Source of the DNA: an uncultured Methylobacter sp.
GTDB taxonomy: Bacteria > Pseudomonadota > Gammaproteobacteria > Methylococcales > Methylomonadaceae
Direction of reading: 5' to 3'
NCBI GenBank assembly: GCA_903832775.1
Contig: CAILCX010000062.1
Span: 1 to 64,000 of the forward strand
Length of the DNA stretch: 64,000 bases
Below the pieces are notes generated by a model. It searched no databases. It was given only the letters and a program-made list of their open reading frames with translations, and was not told where the DNA came from. A program made the translations under genes and the position numbers. Shown in pieces: positions 45,113 to 54,200 of this stretch. Numbering within the stretch: the stretch's first letter is position 1; each line of letters begins with the position of its first letter.

Positions 45113-45511
45113 ATGGCTCTAATTACTTGGACAGCTAGTCAATATGGAACAAACGTAGGCTTTGCAGATCAGGAACATCAGATATTGTTTGACAAACTTA
45201 ATAAATTGTATGATCTGGCAACAGGTGGTGCAGAGCGTACTGCAATAGGTGCTCAACTGGATGATCTGATTTCTTATGTTGTTGATCATTTTGCTCATGA
45301 AGAAAAAGAAATGTTGGCAAAAGATTATGCCGGTTACGCAAGACACAAGGAAGAGCACAATGCTTTAGTTGGTATTTGTGGTGGCTTGCAAGCAAAGTTC
45401 CACGCAGGTGAGGCGGAAGTTGATGAAAGCGTCGGTCAATTGGTTAAAGGCTGGTTAGATAGTCATATTCCCAGTTATGATATGCCCTATGCGGATGCTT
45501 TAAACAGCTGA
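45113..45511 (+). CDS. bacteriohemerythrin
   Basis: NVGFADQEHQILFDKLNKLYD ... DHFAHEEKEMLAKDYAGYARHKEEHNAL ... DSHIPSYD. Confidence 0.94.
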   Translation: MALITWTASQYGTNVGFADQEHQILFDKLNKLYDLATGGAERTAIGAQLDDLISYVVDHFAHEEKEMLAKDYAGYARHKEEHNALVGICGGLQAKFHAGEAEVDESVGQLVKGWLDSHIPSYDMPYADALNS

Positions 45512-45530
45512 TCGATTTCAGGTTAATAAT

Positions 45531-45571
45531 AAAAGGCCTGTGAGTTGCATTGATTCACAGGTCTTTTTTTT
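45531..45571 (+). terminator. Rho-independent terminator after bacteriohemerythrin
   Basis: ggcctgtga...tcacaggtc hairpin followed by ttttttt. Confidence 0.8.
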
Positions 45572-45746
45572 ATGCTCAATAAAATCAGGGAAAGGACAGC
45601 TGGTATAGAATGCCCTCATGGGTTAAAATTGAAAAGTTTATTTGTGATAATTATTACGTAAAAAGGATTGGGGCTTGAAAGCTTAGAAATCCCGAAACGA
45701 TATAGTGCATACAAAAGTTTATAACTACTAACGAGGGGGCTGCTCC

Positions 45747-46871
45747 GTGAAGAAAACAAAGCAACTTTCCGCAGGTCTGATCTTAATGGCTTTTGGCCTT
45801 GGAACAGCGCAGGCGGATTACACGCTCAATTTAATGAAAGGGGTTACAAAGGTCAGTAATGACATTTATGACCTGCACATGCTTATTTTATGGATTTGTG
45901 TAGCCATAGGTGTGGGTGTGTTTGGTGTTATGTTCTATTCGATTTATCATCATCGTAAATCAAAAGGACATAAAGCGGCGCAGTTTCATGAAAATACGAC
46001 CGTTGAAATTATCTGGACTATTATCCCGACTCTGATTTTAATCGGTATGGCGATACCCGCTACCAAGACCATGATAGAGCTGAATGATGTGCAAGCATCT
46101 GATATGTCAATTAAGGTTACAGGTAAACAATGGTATTGGGATTACGAATATCTCGATAATGGTGTTCATTTTGAAAGCCATTTGGATGAGGCGAGTGAAA
46201 AAACTCATCGTACAGCTGGAGCAGATCCTCGTTCTGTCCCACATTATTTATTGAATGTTGATAAGCCTTTAGTAATTCCGGTCAACAAAAAAGTTCGGTT
46301 CGTCTTGACTTCTGGTGATGTGATTCACTCTTGGTGGGTTCCTGATTTAGGCTGGAAAAAAGATGCAAACCCTGGTTTTATTAATGAAGCATGGACTTTA
46401 GTTGAGAAGCCCGGCACTTATCGCGGCCAATGTACTGAGTTGTGCGGTAGAGACCATGGTTTTATGCCGATTGTTGTTATTGCAATGGAGCAACCTGAGT
46501 ATGATGTCTGGGTTGCGAAGACACTGGAGCATCAAAAGCAAAAGCCGGATTTGAGCGATCAAACTTCGGGGCAGCTTATGGCCCATGGAGAATCAGTCTA
46601 TTTGAAAAATTGTGTTGGTTGTCATCAAATTAACGGGGCTGGCGTTCCCGGTTTAATTCCTGCTTTAACGGGTAGTGCGAAGGTCACTGGAAAGTGGGAA
46701 GCATTGGATGGTTTCTTACGCGCAGGTACTGCCAAAATGCCATCGTTTGCTAAATTGAATGCCAAGGAATATGCAGAGTTGATGACTTATGTGCGCAACA
46801 ATCTGGGTAATAAAGTCGGTGATGAATTGCAACCCCGTCAAACCGCGCTACCTGATGATGACGATGAATAA
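45747..46871 (+). CDS. coxB: cytochrome c oxidase subunit II with C-terminal cytochrome c domain (caa3-type)
   Basis: CuA site CTELCGRDHGFM; C-terminal haem motif CVGCH and KMPSF. Confidence 0.96.
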   Translation: MKKTKQLSAGLILMAFGLGTAQADYTLNLMKGVTKVSNDIYDLHMLILWICVAIGVGVFGVMFYSIYHHRKSKGHKAAQFHENTTVEIIWTIIPTLILIGMAIPATKTMIELNDVQASDMSIKVTGKQWYWDYEYLDNGVHFESHLDEASEKTHRTAGADPRSVPHYLLNVDKPLVIPVNKKVRFVLTSGDVIHSWWVPDLGWKKDANPGFINEAWTLVEKPGTYRGQCTELCGRDHGFMPIVVIAMEQPEYDVWVAKTLEHQKQKPDLSDQTSGQLMAHGESVYLKNCVGCHQINGAGVPGLIPALTGSAKVTGKWEALDGFLRAGTAKMPSFAKLNAKEYAELMTYVRNNLGNKVGDELQPRQTALPDDDDE

Positions 46872-46923
46872 GATCGCGATTTTCATATTGACTCATTTTC
46901 TAACTATTCTCGAGGTATAAAGT

Positions 46924-48564
46924 ATGTCTGCTGTCGTAGTTGAACATGATCATCACGCCGATGATCATCACGATCACGGTCCTGCCAAGGGACTGTTAAG
47001 ATGGATAATTACCACTAATCACAAAGACATTGGCACATTGTATCTATTGTTTGCGCTGGCCATGTTTTTTGTGGGTGGATCAATGGCAATGGTTATTCGT
47101 GCCGAATTATTTGAACCGGGTTTACAGTTTGTAGATCCAGCTTTCTTTAATTCCATGACTACCATGCACGCCTTGGTTATGGTTTTTGGTGCAGTTATGC
47201 CGGCCTTCGTTGGTTTGGCAAACTGGCAAATTCCTTTAATGATCGGTGCCGCTGATATGGCATTGCCACGCATGAACAACATGAGTTTCTGGATGTTGGT
47301 TGCTGGAGTATTATTGTTGGCCAGCACTTTATTTATGGAAGGCGGAGCTCCTAATGGTGGTTGGACTTTATATCCACCGTTGGTATTGCAACCGATTACG
47401 GTCGGGAAAGCGTTGCCATTCGCAGTTTTCTCTGTGCATTTATTGGGTATTTCATCAATCATGGGTGCGATCAATATTATTGCGACTATTTTCAATATGC
47501 GTGCGCCAGCTATGAAACTGATGGACATGCCATTGTTTGTTTGGACCTGGTTGATTACTGCTTTTTTGTTGATTGCTGTTATGCCTGTATTTGCCGGCGC
47601 AGTGACTATGTTATTAACCGATAAGTTTTTCCATACCAGCTTCTTCAATGCAGCAGGTGGTGGTGATCCGGTTCTTTATGAACATATTTTCTGGTTTTTC
47701 GGGCATCCTGAAGTGTATATCATGATTCTGCCAACTTTTGGCGTTGCATCAACGATTATTCCAGTATTTGCCCGTAAACCTTTATTTGGTTATGCATCGA
47801 TGGTTTGGGCGACAGCTTCTATTGCGTTCCTGTCCTTTATCGTTTGGGCGCATCACATGTTTACGGTTGGTATGCCAATTGCGGGTGAGTTGTACTTTAT
47901 GTATGCCACAATGTTAATTGCAGTTCCTACCGGTGTTAAGGTCTTTAACTGGACTGCGACTATGTGGAAAGGTGCGATGACTTTTGAAACGCCGATGTTG
48001 TTTTCAATTGCTTTTGTTGTGTTATTTACCATGGGGGGATTTACCGGCTTGATGATGGCAATCGCTCCTGCTGATTTTCAGTATCACGATACTTATTTTA
48101 TCGTTGCCCATTTTCATTACACGTTAGTTCCTGCATCTGTTTTTATCTTGATGGCGGCGGGTTACTTTTGGCTGCCTAAATGGACTGGCCATATGTATAA
48201 CGAAAAAATTGGTCAACTGCATTTTTGGTTATCAACCATTTCGGTCAACATTCTGTTTTTCCCACAGCATTTCTTGGGTCTTGCAGGCATGCCCCGTCGG
48301 ATACCAGACTATGCAGTTCAATTTGCTGACTGGAATATGATATCAAGTATTGGTGGATTTATCTTTGGTGCCAGTCAATTACTATTTTTGTATATCGTGA
48401 TAGATACCATCAAAGGCGGTACAGGCGAAAAAGTATCTGATGAGGTTTGGGAAGAAGCGAGCAAGCACAGTCTGGAATGGACTTTGCCATCACCGGTTCC
48501 TTATCATACCTGGACGACACCGCCGGCGATTGTGCCTACTGAACACGTTTTGGACTCTCATTAA
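46924..48564 (+). CDS. coxA: cytochrome c oxidase subunit I
   Basis: TTNHKDIGTLYLLF, FWFFGHPEVYIMILP, DTYFIVAHFHYTL. Confidence 0.98.
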   Translation: MSAVVVEHDHHADDHHDHGPAKGLLRWIITTNHKDIGTLYLLFALAMFFVGGSMAMVIRAELFEPGLQFVDPAFFNSMTTMHALVMVFGAVMPAFVGLANWQIPLMIGAADMALPRMNNMSFWMLVAGVLLLASTLFMEGGAPNGGWTLYPPLVLQPITVGKALPFAVFSVHLLGISSIMGAINIIATIFNMRAPAMKLMDMPLFVWTWLITAFLLIAVMPVFAGAVTMLLTDKFFHTSFFNAAGGGDPVLYEHIFWFFGHPEVYIMILPTFGVASTIIPVFARKPLFGYASMVWATASIAFLSFIVWAHHMFTVGMPIAGELYFMYATMLIAVPTGVKVFNWTATMWKGAMTFETPMLFSIAFVVLFTMGGFTGLMMAIAPADFQYHDTYFIVAHFHYTLVPASVFILMAAGYFWLPKWTGHMYNEKIGQLHFWLSTISVNILFFPQHFLGLAGMPRRIPDYAVQFADWNMISSIGGFIFGASQLLFLYIVIDTIKGGTGEKVSDEVWEEASKHSLEWTLPSPVPYHTWTTPPAIVPTEHVLDSH

Positions 48565-48621
48565 GGCATAGAAAAATACATTGCCTAACTTCTGTTTTGG
48601 CAATGTATTGACTAAAAATAA

Positions 48622-48720
48622 ATGACTACTAAAAATAAAAATATTTTAACGGCTTTAATTCTTGGGGTTATCACTGTGACTTTTTATATTGTCGCAGTTG
48701 TGCAAGCCGTTTCAAAATGA
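48622..48720 (+). CDS. putative cytochrome oxidase small assembly protein (32 aa, single TM)
   Basis: MTTKNKNILTALILGVITVTFYIVAVVQAVSK*; stop overlaps ctaG start (ATGA); position coxA-[small]-ctaG. Confidence 0.72.
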   Translation: MTTKNKNILTALILGVITVTFYIVAVVQAVSK

Positions 48721-49268
48721 GTGAAGATGTCAGCAAGAAAAACGTTAAGTTAGCGAGAATATTGCTGTTAGTCGCCCTGGGAATGTTTGGTTTTGGCTAT
48801 GCACTCGTTCCTCTTTACGATGTTTTGTGTGAATGGAAATGGTTAGAGCGAGATAGACCTGATGCCATTAAAAAAGCGCCAGAGATTGGATATACAGTTG
48901 ATTTGAACAGGGAAGTAACCGTTGAATTCATGACGACACTTAATGAATCGACGCCAATGGTATTTCGTACAGAAAAAAAACAGTTAAAAGTGCATCCGGG
49001 TGAATATTACACGGTTAATTTTTATGCTGAAAATAAGACTGATAAGGCCATGGTCGCCAGAGCTATTGCAAGCTTTTCACCTGCCGTCATAAGTCGTTAT
49101 TTTGAAAAAATAGAGTGTTTTTGTTTTTCGGAGCAGACTTTTAAGGCGAAAGAAGCAAAAACAATGCCGATGCGTTTTGTGATTAATCCTGAGATTCCTG
49201 AGGAATACAAAACTATTACGCTGTCATATACATTTTTTGATAATACTGAAAAATCAGTAAAAAATTAA
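48717..49268 (+). CDS. ctaG: cytochrome c oxidase assembly protein CtaG/Cox11
   Basis: GYALVPLYDVLCEW, KIECFCFSEQ. Confidence 0.96.
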   Translation: MSEDVSKKNVKLARILLLVALGMFGFGYALVPLYDVLCEWKWLERDRPDAIKKAPEIGYTVDLNREVTVEFMTTLNESTPMVFRTEKKQLKVHPGEYYTVNFYAENKTDKAMVARAIASFSPAVISRYFEKIECFCFSEQTFKAKEAKTMPMRFVINPEIPEEYKTITLSYTFFDNTEKSVKN

Positions 49269-49280
49269 AAGGGGAAGCTT

Positions 49281-50132
49281 ATGTCTACAAACACCGCTTA
49301 TTACATCCCACATAAAGCGACCTGGCCGGTTATTGGTACGGTTGGTTTAGTGACTATGCTGGCTGGATTTGCAAATTATTTAAATGGTTCATCAATAGGT
49401 CCTACATTAATGGTGGTAGGTCTGGTTGTTTTTATTGTTATGTTAGTGGGATGGTTTACGTTACAGGCTCATGAAAGTGAGGCCGGAATGTACAGCACTC
49501 AGGTGGGTGTTTCCTACCGTATGGGCATGATGTGGTTTATTTTTTCTGAGATCATATTTTTTGCAGTGTTTTTTGGTACCTTGTGGTACACGCGTAACTT
49601 GTCTGTGCCTTGGTTGGGTGAGGGCGCTACCAAAGAATTACTGCATTCTACTTTTGAAGCGACTTGGCCAACTAATGGCCCCGGTAAATTAGGTGGTGAT
49701 TTTAAACCTATGGGTGCTTGGGGTTTGCCTTTTTTAAATACGCTTCTTCTGTTAAGCAGTGGTGTAACATGTACTTGGGCGCATCATGGTTTACTTGCAA
49801 AAAATCGCGACCAGTTAATCAAAGGCTTGATTGCAACAGTATCGTTAGGCTTTTTATTCGTTACTTTTCAAGCATTCGAATATCATGAAGCTTATACCGA
49901 AATGGGTTTGACCTTAGGCTCAGGTGTATACGGATCAACGTTTTTTATGTTAACCGGTTTTCATGGGTTCCACGTTTGCGTTGGTGCCATCATTCTAAGT
50001 GTCGTACTGTTTCGTAGTTGGAAAGGTCATTTTCAACCAGAAAACCATTTTGCTTTTGAAGCAGCGGCTTGGTACTGGCATTTTGTTGACGTGGTGTGGT
50101 TAGGTTTATTTGTATTTGTGTACTTGATCTAA
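49281..50132 (+). CDS. coxC: cytochrome c oxidase subunit III
   Basis: GMMWFIFSEIIFFAVFFG, LTGFHGFHVCVG, WYWHFVDVVWLGLFV. Confidence 0.97.
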   Translation: MSTNTAYYIPHKATWPVIGTVGLVTMLAGFANYLNGSSIGPTLMVVGLVVFIVMLVGWFTLQAHESEAGMYSTQVGVSYRMGMMWFIFSEIIFFAVFFGTLWYTRNLSVPWLGEGATKELLHSTFEATWPTNGPGKLGGDFKPMGAWGLPFLNTLLLLSSGVTCTWAHHGLLAKNRDQLIKGLIATVSLGFLFVTFQAFEYHEAYTEMGLTLGSGVYGSTFFMLTGFHGFHVCVGAIILSVVLFRSWKGHFQPENHFAFEAAAWYWHFVDVVWLGLFVFVYLI

Positions 50133-50145
50133 ATCCGCAACACAC

Positions 50146-50188
50146 AAAAAAAGCGCTGCCTAACAAAACAGGTGGCGCTTTTTTTTTG
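50146..50188. terminator. hairpin terminator after coxC
   Basis: aaaaagcgctgcct-aacaaaac-aggtggcgcttttttttt. Confidence 0.8.
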
Positions 50189-50309
50189 TCATGTCATGAG
50201 AGTTGTCGATAAGCAAAGGTTAATGCATGCGAAAGGTGAAGGACGAAAGCCAAAAACGACTAGTTTGGTTTTTTGGAGATTTATAATTAAATAACTATCT
50301 AATGATTAA

Positions 50310-50567
50310 TTACTTAGCTATATCGGTTTGCACCTGTTGGTTGTTATGAATTCTGGACCCGATACCCTGAGGTTCATACAAACCCGTTGCAACAGCAATA
50401 AAAATAAAAATAAATAGCATTAATGAAAGTCCAATTCTAAAAGTCAGTGCCTTAACTGTTTTTTTAGATTGTGCTTTTGTTTTTGGATTGAGCAAATAAA
50501 ATAGGGCGGACCCAAGACTGATAATTATCAGGATAAAGGCAATTATAACGACGCTTTTAATAATCAT
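50310..50567 (-). CDS. DUF2909 twin-TM protein
   Basis: 85 aa, two TM, GLYEPQGIG tail; typical cox-cluster neighbour. Confidence 0.8.
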   Translation of the reverse strand: MIIKSVVIIAFILIIISLGSALFYLLNPKTKAQSKKTVKALTFRIGLSLMLFIFIFIAVATGLYEPQGIGSRIHNNQQVQTDIAK

Positions 50568-50647
50568 GATAGGGAGTGTTTAGTGATAAAGTTTTCCTAT
50601 TCTCGTTTATTAGTGTCTCTCTGCCAATAGATTAAATAAAATAAAGC

Positions 50648-51385
50648 ATGATCAATAATAAGTTCTGCACTATCAAGTTTCAATTAGTTCCCTCATTAGT
50701 ATATTTAAGTTTGCTAGCACTGCTTCTTGGATTGGGTAATTGGCAATTGAGTCGGTCAGACGAAAAAAGACAATTTCTTGCTTTGCAGGAACAAGGATTA
50801 ATGCTTTCAGACGTTATAAAGTTAACAGGTCGCAGTGAAGATAATGTTGAAATGCTCCGGTTTAGAAAAACTCAGGTAATCGGGTATTATGATCAGGCGC
50901 ATCAGTTTTTGATAGATAATCAAATTAGTTCTGGCAAAGTCGGCTACTCTGTTTTGACCCCCTTGGTTCTTGAAGGCGAATCTAAGGCAGTATTGGTTAA
51001 TAGGGGTTGGATTCCGTTAAATCAGGACAGATCAGTATTGCCGGTTTTGGAGCTAAGCTCCGAATTGATAGCAGTTACGGGTCGGATAAATAGTTTCCCT
51101 AGTGTCGGTATTAAGTTAGCCGGAGCAGAAAAACCAACAGATACTTGGCCATCTGTTATACAGGTAGTTGATAGTCATATTTTGGCCAAGCATCTGGCTT
51201 ACCCGTTATTTAACTTTCAGATAGAATTGGATAAGAATCTGCCTGAAGGTTTTAAACGGGAATGGCAAACATCGACGATTATGTTGCCTGAGCAACATAC
51301 AGCCTATGCAGTTCAATGGTTTGCCTTGGCATTTACTCTAACCTTACTCTTTATTTGGTACACTTTTAAAAGCAATGATAACTGA
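50648..51385 (+). CDS. SURF1 family oxidase assembly protein
   Basis: LGLGNWQLSRSDEKRQFLAL, VLVNRGWIPLNQDR, YAVQWFALAFTL. Confidence 0.93.
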   Translation: MINNKFCTIKFQLVPSLVYLSLLALLLGLGNWQLSRSDEKRQFLALQEQGLMLSDVIKLTGRSEDNVEMLRFRKTQVIGYYDQAHQFLIDNQISSGKVGYSVLTPLVLEGESKAVLVNRGWIPLNQDRSVLPVLELSSELIAVTGRINSFPSVGIKLAGAEKPTDTWPSVIQVVDSHILAKHLAYPLFNFQIELDKNLPEGFKREWQTSTIMLPEQHTAYAVQWFALAFTLTLLFIWYTFKSNDN

Positions 51386-52115
51386 GCAGCAAAAGAAAAA
51401 TCGATTATTAATTCTGGGCATTTTTGGCTTAACCATAATTCCCTTTTTAATTGCCTGGGTCTTAAAAGAAAATCCCGGGCTAGTAAAAGGCACAACAAAT
51501 CGTGGGGAGTTAATTACACCAGCAGTAACAACGGAAAGTAATGATTTTATTGGTTTTGATGATTTTTCAATTACAAATACTGGAGAGTTGCACGGTCACT
51601 GGTTGATAGTCAATGTGATACCCAATAAGGGATGCAATCAAGTCTGCCTGGATTCATTGCTTAAAACCAAGCAGTTAAGGCTTATGTTAAACAAGGAGTT
51701 GCCACGTACTCGTCGTATCGTTCTGCTTTTTAACGAACCGGCTACTGAGCAGGCCAAGCAATGGTGGTTAAAAGACACGTTGTTATGGAGACTGCGTCGA
51801 ACAGATAACAAGGAAGATCAGGATCTGTTGTCGAACCTGCTTCATGAAGAAAATATAATTGATGATGCGTTGATAGCTAAGTTAATCGGCAACGAGAATC
51901 GGGAGTTTGCACTTAATTCAGAGCTTATCAGAATTAAACCGAGTGCCGTATTGGCTAAAAAAATAATTGAAATCAGGAAAGGTACAATTCCAGACGGCAT
52001 GTTGTTGTTAATAGATCCACTGGGAAATCTAATGATGCAATATGAGCCGGGTTTTAATACTTACAAAGTAAAAGATGATCTTATGCATCTACTTAAAATT
52101 TCACAAATTGGATAG
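51375..52115 (+). CDS. SCO/thioredoxin-like cox-cluster membrane protein with C-x3-C
   Basis: N-terminal TM; GHWLIVNVIPNKGCNQVCLDSLLKTKQLR; position SURF1-[this]-ctaA. Confidence 0.75.
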   Translation: MITEQQKKNRLLILGIFGLTIIPFLIAWVLKENPGLVKGTTNRGELITPAVTTESNDFIGFDDFSITNTGELHGHWLIVNVIPNKGCNQVCLDSLLKTKQLRLMLNKELPRTRRIVLLFNEPATEQAKQWWLKDTLLWRLRRTDNKEDQDLLSNLLHEENIIDDALIAKLIGNENREFALNSELIRIKPSAVLAKKIIEIRKGTIPDGMLLLIDPLGNLMMQYEPGFNTYKVKDDLMHLLKISQIG

Positions 52116-52124
52116 TGACAAAAA

Positions 52125-54053
52125 ATGTTTAGAAAAATAACTTTATCTGGCCTTATTTTAACGTTAATTATTATAGTCTTGGGTTCATGTGTCAGATTGA
52201 TTGGCAGTGATTTGATGTTGTCCAGCCAAAATCCTACCGTGATATTCATTGCTAATAGCCATATTTTCCTGACAGCAGGTTTGGGCTTATTAATCGTATC
52301 GTTGAGTGTATTGTCCTGGTGGCAAAAATGTCGATTCTCAGCAGTCAGTTCAACATTAGCTTTAGTCGTTTTAATTGCACTGCAAGGTGCCTTGGATTTT
52401 TGGGCTAAAGAAATATTACTTATGCCTATTATTATGACCATGCATTTGTTATTGGCCATGATAACTTTTTGGTTGATTTTTAGATTGTATTTACTTGTCA
52501 ATCCTAAGGTGCACTTGATAAAGGCAACTGAACGAATAGCAGGCAACGGTTTTATATTTTTTACCGGCTTTGCCATGATTGTTTTAATACTACAGATAGT
52601 TCTTGGTATCTGGGTAAGTACTAATCATGCAGCATTGGCTTGCACCGGTTTTCCTCAATGTAACGGTTCCTGGTGGCCTCAAGCCGATTATCAGGTAGCA
52701 CTTGATCTATTTAGCGGATTAGATACGGGTTATACAGGTGTTTTCGCCTTTGAGGGTCAAGTTGCTGCAAACTGGTTGCACAGAGTAGGATCACTATTTA
52801 CTTTTATTGTACTCAGTTTGGTGATGCTGAGTGCAACTTCAGCGCAGCATTCAAAAGCGTTAAGACGAACCGGCCTCTGGTTGAGCGTATTATTATTGTT
52901 ACAGATAGGCTCTGGTATTGTTAGCGTTAACCTTGATGCGCCTTTATGGGCTTCAGTAGCACATAATATGATTGCTACGTTGTTGATGTTACCGTTAATT
53001 GCCATCGGCTTTTACGGTCGATATGCATTTGTGGATCAGCTTAAGTCAGATGAGGGAGCTTCACCACAAGTTATTCCGAGTATTTCGGCAAGAGAAGCTC
53101 TGGTCGAAGCAGTTTATGTAATACCTGAACCAGAGTCGCTATATTTAAGGCTCAAGACACAATTACGACGGACCCGCTCAGGACTTGGTGGGGTGTTGGC
53201 TCATATTCCTTTAGGCCAAAAAGAGATTTCTGGTGATTTATTGGAAGAAATTGAAGCCAGTCTGTTGATGGCTGATATAGGTATCGATGCTACCACCGAA
53301 ATCATCAAGCGTTTAACCGAAAGTGTTGAACGACATCAACTAAATGATGGTGAGGCGTTAGCTGAAGCTTTAAAACAAGAATTACTTGAAATGCTATTAC
53401 CGTGCAGTATGAATCTGCATATTCCCAAGCAGGATAAACCGTTTGTAATTTTAGTGGTTGGTGTTAATGGCGCGGGCAAGACGACAACGATCGGTAAATT
53501 GGCCAAAAGATTGCAGGCACAAGGTCATAGTGTGATGCTGGCCGCCGGGGATACTTTTAGAGCAGCGGCTGTTGAGCAATTACAAACCTGGGGTGAGCGC
53601 AATAATATTCATGTAGTGGCTCAACATACCGGCGCAGATTCAGCTTCAGTTATTTATGACGGCGTACAATCTGCTCAGGCAAAAGGTATTGATGTACTGA
53701 TTGCAGATACCGCAGGTCGCTTGCATACAAAATCCAACTTGATGGACGAACTAAAAAAAGTAAAGCGGATTATCGGCAAGCTGGATGAAACTGCTCCACA
53801 TGAAGTTCTATTGGTATTGGATGCTGGAACAGGTCAGAACGCTTTATCGCAAACCAGATTATTTAACGAAGCGGTCGCTTTAACCGGGCTCGTTCTAACC
53901 AAGCTTGATGGCACGGCAAAAGGCGGTATTATTTTTGCCTTAGCCAAACAGTTTAAAATCCCAATTCGTTTTATTGGAATAGGCGAGGGGATTGATGATT
54001 TGCAAGATTTTGATGCGGAAGCGTTTGTGGATGCTTTGTTTGTCAAAGATTGA
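52125..54053 (+). CDS. ftsY: CtaA/COX15-like 8-TM domain fused to FtsY SRP-receptor NG GTPase
   Basis: aa 1-303 CtaA-like (8 TM; ASTNHAALACTGFPQCNGSWWP-type loop; H46/H107/H219/H280); aa ~340-642 complete FtsY (DLLEEIEASLLMADIGIDATTEII, GVNGAGKTTTIGKLA, DTFRAAAVEQL, DTAGRL, TKLDGTAKGG, GIGEGIDDLQDFDAEAFVDALF). Single open frame. Confidence 0.92.
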   Translation: MFRKITLSGLILTLIIIVLGSCVRLIGSDLMLSSQNPTVIFIANSHIFLTAGLGLLIVSLSVLSWWQKCRFSAVSSTLALVVLIALQGALDFWAKEILLMPIIMTMHLLLAMITFWLIFRLYLLVNPKVHLIKATERIAGNGFIFFTGFAMIVLILQIVLGIWVSTNHAALACTGFPQCNGSWWPQADYQVALDLFSGLDTGYTGVFAFEGQVAANWLHRVGSLFTFIVLSLVMLSATSAQHSKALRRTGLWLSVLLLLQIGSGIVSVNLDAPLWASVAHNMIATLLMLPLIAIGFYGRYAFVDQLKSDEGASPQVIPSISAREALVEAVYVIPEPESLYLRLKTQLRRTRSGLGGVLAHIPLGQKEISGDLLEEIEASLLMADIGIDATTEIIKRLTESVERHQLNDGEALAEALKQELLEMLLPCSMNLHIPKQDKPFVILVVGVNGAGKTTTIGKLAKRLQAQGHSVMLAAGDTFRAAAVEQLQTWGERNNIHVVAQHTGADSASVIYDGVQSAQAKGIDVLIADTAGRLHTKSNLMDELKKVKRIIGKLDETAPHEVLLVLDAGTGQNALSQTRLFNEAVALTGLVLTKLDGTAKGGIIFALAKQFKIPIRFIGIGEGIDDLQDFDAEAFVDALFVKD

Positions 54054-54200
54054 AGGTTCAAAAGTTCAAAGTTTGAGGCGTTTCTTGGTTTGTTGTCCTT
54101 CGTCTTTTCTCTTTTCTCTGTTCTTATGTAAATAGAGCTGTAATCATGTATTTTGATTTAGTAGGAACAAATTACCAGTGGAGTAATTACAAAAATACTT

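Noticed and set aside
45747-46871. Cytochrome c fused to CoxB as an unusual fusion
   Set aside because: Well-known caa3-type architecture.
46924-46990. His/Asp-rich N-terminus of CoxA (EHDHHADDHHDHG) as a metal-binding novelty
   Set aside because: Similar His-rich leaders are common in proteobacterial CoxA proteins.
47019-47648. 209-aa antisense ORF in coxA
   Set aside because: Fully opposite a highly conserved coxA; no recognisable product.
52061-52576. 171-aa antisense ORF over the ctaA-like region
   Set aside because: Mirror of hydrophobic TM-coding sequence; no start context or family.
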